A stretch of 64,000 bases of DNA from Macrolepiota albuminosa. Lineage: Eukaryota > Basidiomycota > Agaricomycetes > Agaricales > Agaricaceae. The stretch is taken from positions 62,001-126,000 of the forward strand of contig JAMWFC010000122.1 of the NCBI GenBank assembly GCA_027475525.1. The letters are read 5' to 3'. The notes beneath the pieces were generated by a model that was not told the origin of the DNA, ran no database searches, and worked only from the letters and a program-made list of their open reading frames with translations. The position numbers and the translations under genes were made by a program. Positions 1-10,800 of this stretch are shown piece after piece (position 1 is the stretch's first letter; each line of letters begins with the position of its first letter).

Positions 1-525
1 TTGATGGTGGATCCTACAGAACTCCTACCTGGAGGTTTTCACTTCTTTAAGCCTCATACTTGTGATGGCGTTAACCGATGGAAAGAATGGCGGGAGCGTA
101 GTCGTGTGAAGTCTTTACGTTACTACTTCATTGATTTCGGTCTTTCGCGTCAATATTCAAACGAACAAGGGCGTTAAAGATGTTGGAGTTTTAGGTCAGG
201 ACCAATCTTATCCTGAGCGCTCGGCTACAATACCCTACGAATCTGGACAAAGTTATCCTAAAGATCGTTAATGTATGTTTTGTTTTACTACTTGTTCATG
301 GACGACTTTGAATCTTCAGTAGGAATACGACGGTCTTGAGTACTTTACTCAAATAGGCAATGCAATGACACGGAAGAATCCTGAGGATAGAGTTTCATTA
401 ATGGAGATGTTGGCTATGGTTGATCGTCTGAAGTCGAAGCAACTGAAACGTCGCGTCTGGGCAAAATATAATTCAAAATTGTCAAGTATCTTGATGCAAT
501 ATATCGAGTACAAATTTTCAATATG
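1..525 (+). pseudogene. C-terminal fragment of a basidiomycete protein kinase-like gene, cut by the window edge
   Basis: The first frame, open to a TAA at 175, contains the catalytic-loop-like stretch MVDPTELLPGGFHFF and the metal-binding motif YYFIDFGLSRQY, where DFG is the kinase activation-loop motif. The next recognisable block (VGVLGQDQSYPERSATIPY) lies in another frame, so there is a frameshift or a lost splice site near 172-180. A third block at about 345-525 (EYDGLEYFTQIGNAMTRKNPEDR and following) resembles the end of the kinase C-lobe in fungus-specific kinase families. No clean intron joins blocks two and three in frame. The start lies left of the window. I read it as a decayed kinase; a real gene with unusual introns is possible. 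Confidence 0.6.
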
Positions 526-825
526 AACTTCGTTGATTTGCCGTTATGCCAACCATGCAAAAACACTCGTAATGGTGATGCGAAATGAGATAGTTTACTT
601 TATTTTAAAAGTAGCTCAAAATGGAATTTGAACTGAACTTTTTATTTTATTTCAACTTGCTCAGTTTCACAGAGTACGTGGAGCAAGAGTTACACGCGCG
701 CGCACTTGTAAAGTGATAGCGTTATAATGTTTATTGATTTTAAATTAGAATGCAAATTTAATTCACACTCAAGATTTGGGAATCAAATAGTATTACTACT
801 TTAATAGACCCGAAGTCAACCTATA
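526..825. other. Intergenic, AT-rich; nothing recognised
   Basis: No long frame, repeat or RNA-like structure was seen between the kinase fragment and the terminal-inverted-repeat element. Confidence 0.5.
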
Positions 826-1426
826 CTATGCCCTACGGTGCAGTCGACAGGCCCCCTCAGTCGACACCTTTTGATGTAGCAGCAATTATGGCTCTCTCTC
901 ATGAGATTTTTTACTAGTCCATCCTAAACTGTGTATTGTAAGACATATGAGGTTGAACTGAAGAAAAATATGCAGAAACTATCGAGTCCCTTCTCAGCGA
1001 CAATTTGAGGGTTTGTCACGCTTTTTTCACTTCTGCCGTACAATGCCGCAGCAGACTACAAATGATTCTTTTGTTGATCTGAATAAACAAACATGATGCG
1101 TCAAGGACATGTGACTTTGTTCAGTCAAATGTCTTTCATTTATTGAGATTATGGCGATCAAAAAAGACATAATTACTTAAAGTGAAATCATTCATTTCCA
1201 CAACAAACATGACATCCAAAAAGCATTGAATGTGCGGTGATGACACTTGCCCTGTGGAGTGGGGGAATAGTTGGAATCAGAAGACATAAAGTAATAGCGT
1301 GCACAGATGTGATTTTGACAACTCGAGGCAGAGCCTGAAACAGCAGGCCTCAGCTATAATCAGAGGTACTGTGACATTTGTGACCTGTCGACTGAGGGGG
1401 CCTGTCAACTGCACCGTAGGGCATAG
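826..1426. mobile_element. MITE-like element with about 41-bp terminal inverted repeats and TA target duplication
   Basis: The left end (826-866, starting CTATGCCCTACGGTGCAGTC) is the reverse complement of the right end (1387-1426) with one mismatch (CAGTCGAC versus CAGTTGAC). TA dinucleotides flank both ends (824-825 and 1427-1428), as expected for a Tc1/mariner-type target duplication. The inner 520 bp has no substantial reading frame, so it would be non-autonomous. Within each terminal repeat the palindrome GTCGAC occurs twice about 20 bp apart in the left arm, which might form subterminal binding sites (inference). An autonomous partner is not present in the window. Confidence 0.8.
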
Positions 1427-1436
1427 TATGCTGCTG

Positions 1437-1860
1437 GCCTAAGATTTCCACTCCCTGGGGACTCCGAGCTGTGGCAAGTCAATTGCTTGCCTGACTCCCC
1501 CAACTTCCTCTCCCTTTTATATCCCCTCCTGCGATGCACGGACCGTTGTGTACCTTGCATGTTTTCATGCTGACATATCATGTTGCCATGCCCAGGCAGT
1601 CAGTTATTGTATTACCGAGCCTGGGCAGGTGGCTAATAGTTTTGCCATTCCTTGGTGTGTGTGGTTATTTCCTCTCCTGGCTAAACCTTCCCCCTTTTTC
1701 AGCCTATCCTCCCCTAGTTTTAGCTTCTCATCTCCTCCCTCATTCCTCATCTGATCTGCTGGTCTCAGGTACGTGGTTGGCTGTGGTGAGGTGCTACAGG
1801 TGGGAAATGCACTGAGTTTATAGTGTTGGGGTGACGGATTGATGGACACGTTTGATGGGA
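1437..1860 (+). repeat. Repeat R, LTR-like copy (plus orientation)
   Basis: This stretch is related to the minus-strand sequence at 22540-22890. Both share, in order: a 'ctccctggggactcc/cttggggacccc' block, 'gcttgcctgac', a TATA-like 'cttttatat/cttttatac' box, 'cagttatt' and a 'tctcctggctaaacc/tttctggttaaacc' block. The layout, with a TATA box upstream of a spliced ORF, suggests an LTR or promoter of a retroelement. Ends and target duplication could not be fixed. Confidence 0.55.
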
Positions 1861-2147
1861 GCCGATCTTGGACTTACTGCCAAGATCTGGTCCTTGCTGA
1901 GCACAGCTGCCTACTGGCTGTTGCCACTTCATCAAAGCTTGATTGCTTATTTTTGACTACGTGTTTACCACTCTGGTTGGCTTGTTTGTTGCCACTTTGT
2001 GGGTCGGGGTTGGTTCTTTTGATGAGTTTGTCCTGAGTCTACAGTTTTCGACTCTTTATGCTTACAGTTTTCAGCGGTTCTTAGGTATTTTTGGGACTTT
2101 TTATATTTTTTTTGTCTGCCTCGAGTGAGGCAGACATATCACCTCCC

Positions 2148-2301
2148 TCACACCATGAAATGGCTGTCCCCAGCCATCTTAGACAGCTTGGTGAATCAGG
2201 TCTCGATCGTCCTTGTCATACCTTTCACACCATGAAATGGCTGTCCCCAGCCATCTTAGACAGCTTGGTGAATCAGGTCTCGATCGTCCTTGTCATACCT
2301 T
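2148..2301. repeat. Perfect 77-bp tandem duplication (artefact candidate 1)
   Basis: Copy 2148-2224 is identical to 2225-2301, and the match ends exactly at both outer edges (2.00 copies). The 77-bp period recurs at ten other sites in the window. Confidence 0.95.
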
Positions 2302-2427
2302 GGCTAAAATTTTTCTTTCTCCTTCTTACAGTAGGTAGAAAATAATTTTTTTTTGCCCTTTTGACCTCCTTTTTGTGCCTGATCACCACCCATGCCCTGC
2401 TTTTTAAAGCTGCTCAGTGTTTGCCAG

Positions 2428-3702
2428 TGCTTTCATGGCTCTTACTGGTGCTCCCACTACCCCCCAAAAAATGGCTAACGCCAAAACATGACCTCAGGTG
2501 GTCATTATGACCCCTCCCAAACCAGCTGTTCTGCTGCCTCAGCCTTTGCCTGTTCTGACCAATTTTATGGTCTGTTCCAGCATGCCATCAAGTGTGATAG
2601 TAACAAGGTCATCACATTGGTCTTCAAATACCCATGGTTTGCCGAAGCAGCCATGGGTCTTTGTGCAACTGCTAAGTCTTTTCCTGGCCATGCCTGCTGA
2701 CCATGCTTGGTTCTTAGGTAGCGCTGGCTGGGTCTGTCTTTCCCTTTTCTTCTTTCTCCTTATTTGGTCTGATGCCTCTCACAGCACTTTGCTGATAAGA
2801 GCACCTTCAGTCATCTCACTGAACAGAGAGGTCTCTGCGAGACCCTCTCCAAGATCTTTCCCTTGCTTAATCAGGGTGCTACTGATGATTCCAGCAGCAT
2901 CAAGGCCTTCTTTTTCTTCATTGATGCTCTTATTGCCACTGCACAATGCAAGAAGCTTAGAAAGGAGTGTGAGGAAGTACTTTTTTTTGGCTTCTATTTC
3001 GTTCTGCATGCTTATTCTATGCTTCCCAGGCTCAGCGTCATGCTCAAGACAAAGATGTCAAGATGCTTGGTATGCTTGCCTCTCACCCAGTCAAACGTTG
3101 TGCTAACGTAAGTTGAAGCTTGCAAGCTTGACCTTGTAGCCCGTCGTCTTGACACACTAACTCTGTCCCTTCCTCAGGTCAAGCCTGAAGGTAAGCCTAA
3201 AGCAAAGAAGCTCAAGGTACAACCCGCATTGGATGCGTTCCTGTTACTTTGTTGCCTTGTTTTCTGCTAAACACTGGTTACCCAGCTAACCACCTCCCTG
3301 GTCACAAAGCCACATTGGCATTGCTTTTTGAAGTTGACCATGTTCTCAACTCTGTTCAGCTGGCCAATGACAACAAGGTGGTTCCTCGCACCAACCTCCA
3401 AAAACATCTTGATGCCATCAACTTAGCTGCACAACACCAGCTTTATCAACTCAACATTGTGCTGCAGACTTTCAAGCTTATTTCAGATCGCTGTGCCCAC
3501 CTCAGCAAGACCCTTGGCCCTTCTGAGGTGGACCAAGCAGGTTTGTTACTGCATGCTCTTCAAGTCTCACTGCTGGTGTGTCTTCAATAACTGTGTTGTG
3601 TCTGCATTACTTAAACTGTTTATTTACAGTCTGTACAGGATGACTCTGACATTGAGTTTCAAGACCTCCTGCAGGAGGAATCCAAAGACCCCATGGCAGT
3701 AT
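2428..3702 (+). pseudogene. Spliced ORF of unknown function inside repeat R
   Basis: Several non-overlapping frames read like one spliced protein: a start MALTGAPTTPQKMANAKT followed by TGA; about 2545-2697 (FYGLFQHAIKCDSNKVITLVF, then WFAEAAMGLCATAK); about 2782-2970 after an AG acceptor (HFADKSTFSHLTEQRGL, then LIATAQCKKLRKECEE, helical); a Lys-rich piece near 3180-3230 (KPKAKKLK); 3300-3540 (LALLFEVDHVLNSVQLANDN onward, helical); and an acidic last exon at 3631-3702 (DDSDIEFQDLLQEESKD) ending TAA after a 'ttacag' acceptor. No domain is recognised. It may be a retroelement gag-like protein or a captured host gene. Exon borders are tentative, and the TGA after AKT suggests decay. Confidence 0.4.
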
Positions 3703-4660
3703 AAGTGGCTTTCCCATTGCAAACACCAGTTCTGTGTCTGCCTAGTGTAGCCCCCTAGTATAATCTCCCCCCTTTCTACTATTCTGTTGTCTCCAATAAA
3801 TTTCTTAAATCTGAGATGTGTGATCAAAATCTCTAAGTTTTTCCAAAACTTAATAAACATGTTCCCGGCTTTTTTTGAATTTATTTATCCTCTCCTCTTG
3901 AGGTTCAAACTTTCGATGCTGGAACTTCATGTTATGCATTTCATTGAAAATTCTAATCCTCTAACTGGGTTCAAACACTTCAGCATGGGCACAGCGTAAC
4001 TAAATGTCCATTCCCCCCTTCTGATTTGAACATGAACATGGACTTAAAAGTCAATGTTTTGGTGTGTCTTTAGAGTTCAAACTTGAGCGTTGGCATGCTG
4101 CATCCTCATGCCTTGCGTAACTAAGTTGTGAGACTCAGTCCATCTTCAGGTGCCGGTGCCTCATGCTTCTAGGTAATCATAACTTTGTTCTTTACTCAGT
4201 CTTCAAACATGAGCATTGACTTATTAAGTCAATTGCTTGATTTGTTCTGAGTTTTTGCAGGCTTAGGTTACAAATTAAATAGTGCTCTCCCATGGATTCA
4301 AACTTGCGCATTGCCATGCTTGCTCACTCTTCATTAAGTCCTTAACCTTGGTTTAGACCTGAATGCTGGCACTTCGTGCCTATGTTCTGTCATGTCCTTT
4401 GTTACTTATGGACTTCATCTGAGGAGTATCCTCTATACTTGAGTAGTCCTTCCTACTTATCAGCACCCTCCACAGCCTAGAAATAGATATGACTTCAGTA
4501 TTTCTTTTTGAAATATATTCTGTAATCTATCTTTCTGTTCTAGTTTGTTTGTGGTAGTCCTAACTCCTAGTCAGTGGGCTCATGGAGCCTTACTGTGCCA
4601 AATGAGATGTCCTTGGTGACTGATTCTGTAGGTTTTTGTAGTTCTTCTCTTAGCTCTTTT
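3703..4660. repeat. Non-coding stretch with a recurring degenerate TTCAAAC motif
   Basis: No gene is seen. A degenerate motif, roughly TTCAAACTTGAGCRTTGRC, recurs near 3904, 3970, 4075, 4201 and 4297, each followed by a short T-rich spacer. It could be the 3' region of repeat R or an LTR U3 segment. Confidence 0.4.
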
Positions 4661-4663
4661 AGC

Positions 4664-5547
4664 TTAGCAGGTGTAATATCCACCCACTTTTCTATGCCTT
4701 AAGGCAAGATTAGCTTTTTGCAAGCCTTGTAAGGTACAACTCAAAAAGCCGCTACTCATGCTTGCCAAACTGACCCATTGAGTTCTGCTACGATGTAATT
4801 GCCTCCCTGAGTCTTGGCAACTACTACCATAGGCCCATGAAATCATGGCAACATCTTAGCACTGAAGGAACTTTCAGTAGTCATGTTTTTGACTAGGACT
4901 AAGTCCAATGGTTTAAAATTGAAGTCTTTGATTGAGCTTTTATGCTCTTCTGCAAACTTCAATGCCCATTGGAGCTTCGCCTTTCCAACCCTTTCTCTCA
5001 TCTCTTCCATATGTTGATGGTGTTTGGCTAGAGCTCTAGCACAATATCTAATCAACTCCTCAGTAGTCAGAGGTCCTTCTGGTAATTCTACCAGCCAGGT
5101 GGCCTCTGCTAGATCCAAGGGTAGAGTAGGATGCATGCCAGTGACCATGAAGTATGGTGAGCATCCAAATCTCTGCCTAATGGTTATACTGTCACTCCAC
5201 ATTACATGGTAGAAGAACCAGAACCACTTGGTGCAATCCTCACAGGCTTTGAACAAGGCTTGCCTGACATCCCAATAAGGCCTCTCAATTCTACCATTGG
5301 CTGGTGAGTTGTAGGGAGAGATAGTAATACCTCTAATCCCATACTTCTTTTCCAACTAGGCAGTGACCTGCTTGAACTGTCCAGCATTATCTGTGATAAT
5401 TTCTGCAATGCAGTCCCAGCCACCTCCTCAAACAACCATTAACCAATGGTCTTATGGTTCTCCTTCCTCAGGGGTTTACCTTCCATCCAAGAAGACAAGG
5501 CACACCTGCCATGTACTATGTATTTACAGCCATTAGATGCTGGTGTC
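4664..5547 (-). pseudogene. Gypsy-1 integrase core and C-terminal part (Ty3/Gypsy), split from its zinc finger
   Basis: Read on the minus strand, this half begins with the integrase core (PASNGCKYIVHGRCALSSW), passes the second catalytic region (IITDNAGQFKQV, Asp of the DDE triad), and continues ISPYNSPANGRIERPYWDVR with the Glu of the triad, then a C-terminal piece (KPLDLVLVKN). Two in-frame stops are visible: one before WLFEEVAG and one before LEKKYG. The HHCC zinc finger of the same protein lies at 11341-11567, beyond two later insertions. The halves join in frame when one copy of GTGTC and the insertions are removed. It is dead because of the stops and the split. Confidence 0.85.
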
Positions 5548-5696
5548 TGTCATGACCCACAGCATCATGACACTGGATACTGCTTAAATAGTGCCTGCAA
5601 CATGTCAAGCCAGGCTTGACATTGTGGCCTTTTAGCCCAGTTGGTAGATCACTTCTATTGCAGGAGTTGTGGTCATCACAGAATGTGTAAGGAGGG

Positions 5697-6077
5697 AGTC
5701 TTGATATTACACTGCTTACACTGTTTTCACTTGGTTACTTGAATTATTGCATGCCCTCTATTTGACTGGTACGCATTGACTGGCACGCTTGGATAATCGC
5801 GTGCTCTAAGACTGGTACGCACTTCGCGACTTTAATTTACTAACTTGGTCTCGTCTTAGAACCTCCGGTTCACGACTCGACCCCCACCCGAATTCCCCAG
5901 CTACTCACCACCCAAAACCCCCGGACCAAGTCCCCTTTCCCAGGAGTACCCCTGTCCACGTCTTGAACCCTGGAGTCCTAGCCCTGGAGTTCCAGACACC
6001 CGAGTATCCATGGGTCAAGTCTGCATTGTAAGGGCGATTGCTTTCCCGGAAAGCCTCCGACTCAGCGGAACCTGACA
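5697..6077 (-). mobile_element. Truncated LTR of family X
   Basis: On the minus strand this begins TGTCAGGTTCCGCTGAGTC and follows the solo LTR at 55826-56730 for about its first half, through the 'gacgagaccaagttagtaaat' region to 'gtaatatcaagac'. The second half of the LTR is missing. It lies between two inverted copies of unit A. Confidence 0.8.
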
Positions 6078-6469
6078 TAACATTCTGTGATGACCACAAC
6101 TCCTGCAATAGAAGTGATCTACCAACTGGGCTAAAAGGCCACAATGTCAAGCCTGGCTTGACATGTTGCAGGCACTATTTAAGCAGTATCCAGTGTCATG
6201 ATGCTGTGGGTCATGACAGTGCCCTCTCTTTAAGCATCGAGCCCTCGAGATGCCTGTGAAAGTACCGTCGGCCCCTTCTGACTGCCTGTCAGCTGCCCAA
6301 CTGGGAAACACAAGGACTCTCAGTCTCTAGTCCAAGCTCCTGGCATTCTGCCTTGTTAAATAGTAGGCCCCCTGACCCTTGCCAGTAAGCCAATTGTTCA
6401 GAGAGACCCCAATGCAACAATGCTGGACCACCCAGAATCTGCCAACTCAGGGAGTTGAACGCTTGACCT

Positions 6470-6541
6470 TTTAGGCTTGACATTGTGGCCTTTTAGCCCA
6501 GTTGGTAGATCACTTCTATTGCAGGAGTTGTGGTCATCACA
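6470..6541 (+). repeat. Unit A, third (partial) copy with a tRNA-like A box
   Basis: Unit A carries TAGCCCAGTTGG, a perfect match to the polymerase III A-box consensus TRGCNNAGYNGG, and reads like a tRNA D-arm (AGCCCAGTTGGTAGA). The T-arm/B-box region (GTTGTGGTCATCACA) is degenerate and no full cloverleaf forms. A tRNA-derived SINE head is possible. The other copies are 5548-5680 (+) and 6086-6218 (-). Confidence 0.5.
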
Positions 6542-6549
6542 GTGTCATG

Positions 6550-6721
6550 TGTTTGGAGTAGAATCATGGACGCGTTACAATCACGTGATTAGAGAGAGAT
6601 AGAGGAAAAGGGAATTCAGATATACCTCAGTCGTTACTACATTGACTGAGGTATGTGGTCTAGCTATGTCAAGTTATTACCAGTCATTGATAAAGTACCC
6701 GTAGTTAAGCTGTATTAAACA
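6550..6721 (+). repeat. 5' LTR of Copia-1
   Basis: 172 bp, TG...CA ends. It holds a 10-bp hairpin stem ATACCTCAGT / ACTGAGGTAT at 6622-6631 and 6645-6654. Just downstream, 6722-6775 repeats the last 20-odd bases of the LTR, so the primer site follows 6775 rather than 6721. Confidence 0.95.
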
Positions 6722-6775
6722 GGTAACTACTAATACAGTCGTTACTACATCAACTGAGTTAAGCTGTATTAAACA

Positions 6776-6788
6776 GGTTATGGGCCCC
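6776..6788 (+). promoter_or_regulatory. Copia-1 primer-binding site (initiator tRNA-Met half-molecule type)
   Basis: GGTTATGGGCCCC directly follows an AAACA LTR end. It matches the complement of the anticodon region of initiator tRNA-Met (GGGTTATGAGCCC type) with one mismatch. Copia elements are known to prime from an internal fragment of this tRNA. Copia-2 has the same site at 59442. Confidence 0.75.
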
Positions 6789-6857
6789 AGCCAACTCAGC
6801 ATATAAGATGACTCACCAATAAGACAAACTTGTGAACCAAAACACAAAACAACCAAC

Positions 6858-7796
6858 ATGTCGCAGAACCCACCATTGTTTCTACTTCCAACAGAGGAAA
6901 AGTTCGACGGATCGAACTGGACGACGTTTAAGACAACAATAACTGAAGCAGCACAAGGATGAGGATTATTGGGATACCTAACTGGGTCGATTGTAAACCC
7001 AAGCAATAACAAGAAGGAGGAAGACAAACAGAAGGCTATAGAGACGAGGTGGTGGGGTGCACCAAATCTGACAGATGAGGAATGGATTCAACGTGACACA
7101 TATACTCGAAGTATGATCACACTAAAAGTTGTGAACCCAATTGGAGCAGGGGTAAACATGAAGGGGTCTGCAGCGGAGGCATGGAAGTCACTTACAACAA
7201 TACACAATGCTAAATCTGACCTTGGGTTGATTCACGCAAAGGAGGAACTGAATGCGATCAAGTATGCAGACAGATCCAACATCGAGACACATTTCCAGGC
7301 AATGCGAACTGCATGGGCAAAAGCTAATGACCAAGGAGCGGGCATCATGGACAAGAAGTTCAGAATTTATATCATTAAGTCTATGCCAAGTTCATGGGCA
7401 CCAGTAATGGGCGCAATCATGTCAGAAGGAACTTCCACCAAAGTCATCGCAAGGCTTACCACACATGCATTGTTACTTCATGGGAGAAATGCCATAGCTC
7501 CAGCAAAATCAGTACAGGTGCTCTCGACCTAAGCAGGGGGGCAACAAGGGAATAAGGACAAATTATCATGCAAAAATTGCAAAAAATCTGGACATACCAA
7601 GGAGAAATGCTTTAGGAAAGGCAGAGGGATGGAAGGCCAGTTCCCTGACTGGTGGAAGAAGGGGGGTAAACAGTCTCAGAACGTGTCAAACAATACAAAC
7701 AATACCAATGCAGTCCCGAGCAACAATGCTAGTTCTAATGCCGCTCCTCAGGCAAACGCTGCAGTCGTACCTGCCAACAATGCAGACAATGTCTGA
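6858..7796 (+). pseudogene. Copia-1 gag
   Basis: The frame starts MSQNPPLFLLPTEEKFDGSNW, the usual Copia gag opening with a 'FDGSNW' block. It continues with a UBN2/gag helix region (WKSLTTIHNAKSDLGLIHAK) and a zinc knuckle CKNCKKSGHTKEKC (CX2CX4HX4C, complete). An N-rich tail follows. Premature stops are TGA at 6960 and TAA at 7530; the TGA at 7794 may be premature or the natural end. The protein would package element RNA. Gag lies in a different frame from pol, so a frameshift may have joined them. Confidence 0.9.
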
Positions 7797-7861
7797 TGCC
7801 TCGCATTTGCAACCACCCAATCAATTGTTAAGCCTGATTGCATTGACCTGCAAAGACAGCC

Positions 7862-10800
7862 ACTTACGCTGATTCAGCCGCAAGTTGACATTTTTTCACT
7901 GACAAATCAGATTTTATGACATACGGTATGCCAGCAATTGGGGATACTATAGGCTCAACTGTGAAAGGCAGGGAATTTAAGATTATTGGGTGCGGACGAG
8001 TTTGAAAATGGGTTCAATATAGAGGCAAAGTAATTGAGATTACCTTCAAGAATGCATTGCACGCCCCTGACCTGATGCATAATCTTATATCAGTTGGGTC
8101 ACTGATAAGGAAAGGAGTGAAGATAGAAATGGATGGGATGGGAGCAACACTCTTTGACACGGATGGGAGACCTTTCCTTAACTGCCTGATGGAAGGTACA
8201 ATGTTTACAGTCAACTTTGTAGATCCACCTCCACAAGCAATGGCGACTTGGTCACTACTCCACCCGGTAGACCTCAAGACTTGGCACCAACGATTTGGCC
8301 ACATCGGAAAAAGTACGTTACAGAAAATGATACGAGCTGGAGTGGTAGAAGGGTTAGACGTCACCAAGTCATCAGTAACAGGAAAATGCAAAGGTTGTAT
8401 TATGGGGAAACACTCACAACGACCCTTCAGTACCATCATCAAACCAGAATGCAAGCCCTATGAATGAGTGGAATTTGATCTATGGGGCCCAGCACATGTG
8501 CCGACAACTGGGGGCAAACTGCTTATGCTAGTGGCAGTTGACCAGGGAGGAGCGGAATGTGACACATGGTACTTGTCGCATGAGACCAAAGAAGCAACCG
8601 TGGAATGTCTAGAGACATTTGATACGTGAGTGGAAATCCAAATGGGGCATAGAATCAAACAGGTCCAAACTGACAGAGGAACCAAGTTTAACAATGAATT
8701 ATAGGAAGCATACTGTGGGAAACAGAGAATCATACATGAGACGATGCCCCCCCACTCGTCAGCAGCCAACGGCATAGTCAAGAGAAGGAATCATACAATA
8801 CTTGACCTGGCACAAAGTATGTTAAGCGAGTCGAAACTACCAGCACATTACTGGGAAGGAGCAACCTCGATGGCGATATACATGATCAACTTAGTACTGA
8901 GCGCCCACCACCCTGGGAAAACACCATTTGAGATAAGAACCGGTGGCATACCCAACATGTCATATCTGTGTCCGTTCGGATATATCGCATACACAAAGAT
9001 ACCGAGGGCAGAGGGGAATAACAAACTCGACCCTAGATCAATAAAAGCTGTGCTTATTGGATATTTTGGGAAAGGCAATTACAAATTATTAGATCGTGCT
9101 ACAGGACGTATTTTTTGATCTTGCGACGTCATCTTTGAGGAAGGAACAGCAAACCACACCATGAGGGAAGAAACACAAGACAAACTGGCAGATTTGATGG
9201 AGGTGTTGGGAGTCAGCCATACATTAGCATCCAGTGATAGCACAGACCATGACAAATCTTGCATGGAAGACAGCCGTGACGATCACGTTCCAATTGTGGA
9301 GTCAAGAACAAGTGCAACAGAGAGAAATAGTCAGCCAACAGTGAGAAGATCTGCTCGGATTGCTGTGAGGACTGCACCTGAGCCTGAGATACATATCAGC
9401 ACGCTATCCGAAGAGAACTCTTCTGACCCTGAAAGTGAGGAGGAAATGGTGAGAGCGGGGCCAGACGTGTTAGCCACCAATGTCACCAACCCAGACAAAA
9501 CATGGATACCTAAATCATACTCAGAAGCTATGAGGAGGCCTGATTTATGGAAAGGACCAATGGACGAGGAGATGAAACAGATGCACAAACGCAAAGTATA
9601 GCGGTTGATCGAGCGACCTGCAGGGGCACGAACAATGAAAAATTGATGGACATTTGCCCTCAAATACAATGCAAATGGGAAGATCATAGGCTGTAAAGCC
9701 CGATTGGTGGCAAAAGGGTTCTCGCAAATTCCTGGTGTGGATTACTTTGCAACCTACGTGTCAGTAGTCAAATATGAGTCGCTGCAAATTATTCTGGCGA
9801 TTGGAGCAGTCAAAGACTACGAGATTTGGCAGATCAATTACATGAGTGCTTACCTTAACACTCCAATGCAGGTACCAATCTTGATGGAGCAACCAGAGGG
9901 TTATGAAGTGAAACCTTGAGATGTTTTCAAAGTCAATGTTAACGTGGACATACGAGTTCAGGGGAGTGAAGATAGCAGAGCGAATGATGAAAGAGGCTTA
10001 GTGTTGCTGCTGGATAAAGCAATTTATGGCACAATGGATGGCGCTCATAATTGGTGGTGCACACTAGACGAGGATATGAAACGCTTAGGATATGTGCGGT
10101 CCGAAGCAGATCAGTCAGTGAGGTCACGACACAGGGATGGTGAGGTCACGATAACCAGTACATATATGGACGACACCTCAGGCATGTTGTCGTTGAAAGA
10201 AGAATCAATAAGAGCTAGGGAAGAACTGGGGGAAAGATACGAGATCAAGAACCTGGGGGACATCAACTTTGTCCTAAAAATTCGAGTTACCCGAGACAGA
10301 TATCAAAGATTAATCGTTTTGGACCAAGAGGAGTATCTGAAGCGCACACTAGACAAATTCAGAATGACCGATTGCACACCAAAGTACACACCACTGCCAC
10401 TGGGCTTGATCCTCAGTTGGTTCCAGGCACCGAGCACTGATGAAGAACAGAAGTATATGAGTGATAAACCGTACAGTGAAGTATTAGAATCATTGATGTA
10501 TGCACAAATTGGCACCTGACCAGACATTGCATATGCAATCACATCACTAAGTCAGTTCATGTCAAACCCCGGGAAGCAACACTGGTTGGCACTACAACAT
10601 GTATTGCAATACATAAAGGCAACCTTGCACTACAAGTTACAGTTTGGAGGAATTGAGTACCAGGACTATATACCTTGGGAATATTACAACTCAGATTTTG
10701 TGGCCGATATAGACACACGTAAGTCGATATCTGGGGGAGTGTACTTGCAGGCCGGAGGACCAACCAGCTGGAGCTCCAAGTTTCAGGATATGGTGTCAAC

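Larger units (their letters stand above)
5548..6541. mobile_element. Composite foldback insertion with GTGTC target duplication
   Basis: The unit starts TGTCATGACC and ends GGTCATCACA and is flanked by GTGTC at 5543-5547 and 6542-6546. It sits inside the Gypsy-1 integrase frame. It contains unit A (5548-5680), an inverted copy of it (6086-6218; the inverted repeat extends to about 139 bp and appears perfect), and a partial direct third copy ending at 6541. Between A and its inverse lies a truncated LTR-X (5697-6077, minus). The TG...CA ends and 5-bp duplication resemble an LTR; the inverted arms resemble a foldback element. There is no coding capacity. Confidence 0.7.

Noticed and set aside
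2148..2301. Tandem duplications as biological minisatellites or CRISPR-like repeats
   Set aside because: Each has just two adjacent copies, no spacers, and all share the same 77-bp length irrespective of sequence.
5600..5680. A functional tRNA gene at the A-box-bearing unit A
   Set aside because: B box and anticodon arm do not form a proper cloverleaf; copies are part of a foldback insertion.
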